This document shows, piece after piece, positions 5,824-8,208 of a DNA stretch of 8,208 nucleotides. How positions within the stretch are numbered: the first letter of the stretch is position 1; each line of letters starts with the position of its first letter. The notes under the pieces were generated by a model that did not search any database, was not told where the DNA came from, and was given only the letters and a program-made list of their open reading frames with translations. The stretch comes from CAYOSU01 sp964541255. GTDB lineage: Bacteria > Bacillota > Clostridia > Christensenellales > CAMQZB01. The stretch is taken from assembly GCA_964541255.1 (NCBI GenBank), contig CAZIPL010000064.1, forward strand, positions 1-8,208, in the 5' to 3' direction. The position numbers and the translations under genes were made by a program.

Positions 5824-5864
5824 AAAAAAACAAAAACGGCTCACAAAATTTCTTTTGCAAGCCG
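5824..5864 (-). terminator. Strong intrinsic terminator after the SPFH-DUF1858 unit
   Basis: On the minus strand CGGCTTGCAAAA (5853-5864) pairs with TTTTGTGAGCCG (5837-5848). This is a 12-bp stem with two G-U wobbles and a GAAA tetraloop, followed by TTTTTGTTTTTTT (5824-5836). It starts about 22 bases after the DUF1858 stop. Confidence 0.93.
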
Positions 5865-5886
5865 AATGCAATACGATTTGACTATC

Positions 5887-6078
5887 TCATTCGTTAAGAA
5901 GTCTTACGAGTTCGTTAACGTCTACGCCGTGAACCTGAGCAGCCTCTTCGACAGTCTCGCCGTGAGCCATAGCGCATCCTATGCAATGCATACCGATGCT
6001 CATCAAAATGCTGCCTGCGTTTTCGTTGAGTTCAACAACGTCCGCAATCGTCATATCCTTTGTTATTCCTCTTGACAT
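5887..6078 (-). CDS. DUF1858 protein, hybrid-cluster-protein-associated redox disulfide type
   Basis: A 63-residue cytosolic protein of the DUF1858 type: ITKDMTIADVV at residues 5-15, then SIGMHCIGCAMAHGETVEEAA (27-47, Cys 32 and Cys 35), then HGVDVNELVRLLN at the end. The CxxC pair at the start of a helix is the expected redox-active or metal-binding site. Such proteins are typical of anaerobes and are frequently linked with hybrid cluster (prismane) protein, but no such gene is in this window. AAAGGAGAG precedes the ATG at good spacing. It follows the SPFH/zinc-ribbon gene by only 19 bases and is followed by a strong terminator, so it is the last gene of a two-gene operon. A role in disulfide or nitrosative stress is inferred. 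Confidence 0.93.
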   Translation of the reverse strand: MSRGITKDMTIADVVELNENAGSILMSIGMHCIGCAMAHGETVEEAAQVHGVDVNELVRLLNE

Positions 6079-6097
6079 AATTTATCTCTCCTTTATT

Positions 6098-7213
6098 TTA
6101 TTCTTCGATTTTTGTTCCGCAATTAGCGCAGAATTTCGCGCCTGCCTTTACGGTTTCGCCGCAATTAGCGCATACCGTATCACCGAGCTTTGCACCGCAA
6201 TTAGCGCAGAATTTTGCGTTTGCGTTTATTTTTTCGCCGCACTTAGGGCAAAGTGCTTCTTCGGCGCCGAGCTTACTTCCGCAATTTGCGCAGAACTTCG
6301 CGTTTGCAGAGTTTTTAGCGTTGCATTTTGTGCAAACAACCTTTTCTTCGGTGGTGCCGCTCTTGAATGTGTCAGCAAAAACAGAACCCATACCCATGCC
6401 TGCGCCGAGCCCCACTCCCGCGCCTGCGATTCCGCCGCTTTGGTTGTTAGCCGCGTCGCGCATGCTCATTGCAGTTTGATATTGAATGAACTCTTTCATC
6501 TTGTCGCCCATAACGCCCATAGACGAACGAGTATCCATAGCCTTTTCGACCTCTTCGGGAACGGAAATATTCTCGATAACGAAATCTACCAAGGCAAGTC
6601 CCATTTTGGCAAAACGATCGCCGATAATATTTTTTATCGCATCGCCGAATTCCAACGTGTTTGCCGCAAGGTCGAGAACGGGAATCTGGCTCTCGGCAAT
6701 AGTATCCGTAATTATGCTTATCAATATACTTCTAAGATACGAAGAAATATCCTCTCTCGTATAAGAGCTGCTCGTTCCGAAAAGCTCTTTCAAGAATACC
6801 TTCGGGTCGGAAACTCTGAACGAATATTTGCCGAAGCCTCTGACTCTGACAACGCCGAAATCCTTGTCTCTTATTATCACGGGATTGACGGTTCCCCATT
6901 TCTCGTCCGTGAATTGGCGCATATTAACATAATATACGTCCGCTTTAAGAGGCGTTTCGAAGAGATATTTCCACGATAGCAACGACGTTATGATAGGAAT
7001 ATTGCCCGTATCGAGCGTATACGTTCCGGGCGTAAAGAGGTCGGCTATCTGACCTTGATATACAAAGACCGCATTCTGAGACTCTCTGACAACGATTTTG
7101 CTGCCTTTCATGAACTCTGCCTTTTCGGGCATCGGATAGCGGTATACAAGCAAGTCTTTTGCATCGTCTTTATATTCGACGACTTTCAAAAACTGATTAC
7201 GAAACCATGCCAT
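6098..7213 (-). CDS. YdjI-like SPFH domain protein with three C-terminal zinc ribbons
   Basis: A 371-residue protein of the 'virion core protein'/B. subtilis YdjI type. The N-terminal part (about 1-235) is the SPFH/band-7-like domain: MAWFRNQFLKVVEY start, GSKIVVRESQNAVFVYQG (37-54), GTYTLDT (63-69), KWGT (105-108), RGFGKYSFRV (125-134). A helical stretch (about 215-258) leads to a Gly/Met-rich linker (260-277). The C-terminus carries three near-identical ribbons, each CxxC-x10-CxxC: Cys 294/297/308/311, 322/325/336/339 and 348/351/362/365. In B. subtilis YdjI localises with a PspA homologue and YdjGH at the membrane and is linked to envelope stress; those partners are absent here and the neighbour is DUF1858 instead. 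AGGAGA lies eight bases from the ATG, and a sigma-A promoter is about 50 bases upstream. YdjI has fewer ribbons, so the triple array is a lineage elaboration. Confidence 0.92.
   Translation of the reverse strand: MAWFRNQFLKVVEYKDDAKDLLVYRYPMPEKAEFMKGSKIVVRESQNAVFVYQGQIADLFTPGTYTLDTGNIPIITSLLSWKYLFETPLKADVYYVNMRQFTDEKWGTVNPVIIRDKDFGVVRVRGFGKYSFRVSDPKVFLKELFGTSSSYTREDISSYLRSILISIITDTIAESQIPVLDLAANTLEFGDAIKNIIGDRFAKMGLALVDFVIENISVPEEVEKAMDTRSSMGVMGDKMKEFIQYQTAMSMRDAANNQSGGIAGAGVGLGAGMGMGSVFADTFKSGTTEEKVVCTKCNAKNSANAKFCANCGSKLGAEEALCPKCGEKINANAKFCANCGAKLGDTVCANCGETVKAGAKFCANCGTKIEE
6117..6298. repeat. Near-identical DNA repeats encoding the zinc ribbons
   Basis: CCGCAATTAGCGCAGAATTT occurs identically at 6117-6136 and 6195-6214. 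A close variant sits at 6279-6298 and a shorter copy (first 14 bases) at 6159-6172. They encode the AKFCANCG segments. The DNA-level identity points to recent internal duplication or gene conversion, and copy number could vary between strains. Confidence 0.85.
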
Positions 7214-7237
7214 ATCGGTTTTCTCCTATAAATATTT

Positions 7238-7253
7238 CTCGAATTATATCGAG
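7238..7253. promoter_or_regulatory. Inverted repeat in the SPFH gene leader
   Basis: CTCGA-ATTATA-TCGAG, a 5-6-5 inverted repeat, lies at about +6 to +21 of the predicted transcript. The minus-strand text also holds two CGATATA copies in tandem across this area, and its spacer reads TATAAT on the minus strand. It may be a repressor site or a small leader hairpin. Confidence 0.4.
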
Positions 7254-7264
7254 CTTATATCGGT

Positions 7265-7294
7265 ATTATACATTATTTTCTTTTGCCTTGTAAA
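7265..7294 (-). promoter_or_regulatory. Promoter of the SPFH-DUF1858 operon
   Basis: On the minus strand TTTACA (7289-7294, 5 of 6 to consensus), then 18 bases, then a perfect TATAAT (7265-7270) preceded by TG. Predicted start near 7258, giving a leader of about 45 bases. The groEL terminator lies upstream, so the operon is independent of groEL. Confidence 0.7.
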
Positions 7295-7327
7295 TAGATT
7301 GACGCATTTTTTCGCCGAATATTGATG

Positions 7328-7345
7328 TTTTATCTCGCGATAAAA
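7328..7345. other. Second hairpin just after the groEL terminator
   Basis: TTTTATC (7328-7334) and GATAAAA (7339-7345) are perfect 7-bp arms around a 4-base loop, which reads GCGA (a GNRA tetraloop) on the minus strand. Its upstream arm uses the T-run of the groEL terminator, so the two structures share bases. Confidence 0.5.
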
Positions 7346-7377
7346 TCAAAAAGAGAGCAAATCTCTTTGCCCTCTTT
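7342..7377 (-). terminator. groEL intrinsic terminator
   Basis: On the minus strand AAAGAGGGCAAA (7366-7377) pairs with TTTGCTCTCTTT (7350-7361). This is a 12-bp stem with one G-U pair and a GAGA tetraloop, followed by TTTTTGATTTT. It begins 13 bases after the groEL stop. Confidence 0.93.
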
Positions 7378-7390
7378 AATCGTTTTTATT

Positions 7391-8208
7391 TTAATACATC
7401 ATATCGGGATTTCCGCCCTGCGGCATAGGAGGCTGAGGCTCCTTAATGTCGGCAACGATGGATTCCGTCGTAAGAAGCGTAGCGGCAACGGAAGCGGCGT
7501 TCTGAAGAGCCGATCTCGTAACCTTTGTCGGGTCAATAATACCCTCTTCGACCATATCTACGTAGTTATTCGTAAGAGCGTCGAAGCCGTAAGTCGCGCT
7601 GTTTTTCGAAATGATGTTGTTTATGATTACCGCACCGTCAAGACCTGCGTTTTTAGCGATCTGTCTGATAGGCTCCTCGATTGCGCGTCTGACAATTTGT
7701 ACACCCGTTCTCTCTTCGCCCTCAAGCGTCGATGCCAATTTCTCAAGTACGGGGACGGCAGTCAAAAGAGCGACTCCGCCGCCCGGGACAATACCCTCTT
7801 CGACGGCTGCTTTCGTAGCGGAAAGGGCATCTTCGATACGAAGCTTTTTCTCTTTCATTTCTACTTCCGTCGCAGCACCTACGTTGACGACCGCAACGCC
7901 GCCTGCAAGCTTAGCCAAACGTTCCTGAAGCTTTTCTCTGTCGTAATCGCTTGTCGTTTCGGCGATCTGCGCTTTTATCTGCTTAACTCTTGCGGCGATT
8001 TCGTCCGAATCTCCCGCACCCTCGACGATAGTCGTATTGTCTTTATCGACTCTGACCGTTCTTGCGTGGCCTAACATATCGAGCGTTACGTCTTTAAGCT
8101 CGATTCCCAAATCGTTGGAAACAACCTGACCGCCGGTCAAAATAGCGATGTCTTCGAGCATTGCTTTTCTTCTGTCACCAAAGCCGGGAGCCTTAACGGC
8201 AACGCAGT
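7391..8208 (-). CDS. groEL: Chaperonin GroEL, C-terminal half, cut by window edge
   Basis: GroEL is the 60-kDa ATP-driven chaperonin that folds proteins in a double heptameric ring with GroES. About 272 residues are present, open to the right edge. They begin in the late apical domain (CVAVKAPGFGDRRKAM), run through the ITGG-like ILTGGQV segment and AKLAGGVAVVNVGAATEVEMKE in the intermediate region, the RIEDALSATKAAVEEG segment with the catalytic Asp, the VPGGGVALL loop and the C-terminal equatorial domain (ALQNAASVA). The tail is PQPPMPQGGNPDMMY: it lacks the repeated GGM units of many GroELs and ends in Tyr. A strong terminator follows directly. The N-terminal half and any groES lie outside the window; identity is not in doubt. 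Confidence 0.98.
   Translation of the reverse strand, partial: CVAVKAPGFGDRRKAMLEDIAILTGGQVVSNDLGIELKDVTLDMLGHARTVRVDKDNTTIVEGAGDSDEIAARVKQIKAQIAETTSDYDREKLQERLAKLAGGVAVVNVGAATEVEMKEKKLRIEDALSATKAAVEEGIVPGGGVALLTAVPVLEKLASTLEGEERTGVQIVRRAIEEPIRQIAKNAGLDGAVIINNIISKNSATYGFDALTNNYVDMVEEGIIDPTKVTRSALQNAASVAATLLTTESIVADIKEPQPPMPQGGNPDMMY

Noticed and set aside
5981..6979. Plus-strand open frame (332 codons) opposite the SPFH gene
   Set aside because: Its Cys/Ala-rich repeats are the antisense of the zinc-ribbon codons; the minus-strand frame has a promoter, ribosome binding site and known domains.
7214..7390. CIRCE heat-shock operator near groEL
   Set aside because: No TTAGCACTC-N9-GAGTGCTAA is present; this is the 3' side of groEL and its promoter lies outside the window.

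Overview
The window reads as chromosomal DNA of a low-to-moderate GC anaerobe, most likely a member of the Bacillota (Clostridia-like). The pointers are consensus sigma-A type promoters, strong AGGAG-type ribosome binding sites, a feoA-feoA-feoB ferrous iron operon, QueH as the epoxyqueuosine reductase, a DUF1858 'hybrid-cluster-protein associated' protein and a B. subtilis YdjI-like SPFH/zinc-ribbon protein. The placement is inferred from gene content and I would not go below class level. Every convincing gene lies on the minus strand, so transcription runs right to left. I see no mobile elements, tRNA, rRNA or CRISPR.

Right to left: (1) 7391-8208 is the C-terminal part of GroEL, cut by the window edge, followed by an excellent intrinsic terminator. 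(2) 5887-7213 is a two-gene unit: a YdjI-like SPFH protein with three C-terminal zinc ribbons, then a 63-aa DUF1858 protein with a CxxC motif. It has a recognisable promoter at the front and a strong terminator at the back. (3) 4373-5786 is a translationally overlapping pair: an MFS permease and a 132-aa multi-pass membrane protein. (4) 4120-4293 is a 57-aa single-pass membrane protein with a perfect Shine-Dalgarno sequence, easily missed because of its size. (5) 2474-4010 holds queH (tRNA queuosine synthesis) overlapping a DUF2804 gene. (6) 1813-2473 is a 660-bp mostly non-coding AT-rich stretch holding a terminator nested in a larger imperfect palindrome, a doubtful 58-aa ORF and the feo promoter. 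(7) 1-1812 is the feoA-feoA-feoB operon, with FeoB cut by the left edge after 446 residues.

The best-defined system is the Feo operon: two small FeoA SH3-like proteins and the FeoB GTPase-permease for Fe(II) import, behind a near-consensus promoter (TTGACA-17 bp-TATTAT) with a 14-bp palindrome just after the predicted transcription start. The SPFH-DUF1858 pair, the MFS/132-aa pair and the queH-DUF2804 pair are the least understood associations. Nothing here is clearly an undescribed defence or mobile system; the interest lies in small genes, operator-like palindromes and unexplained gene pairings.
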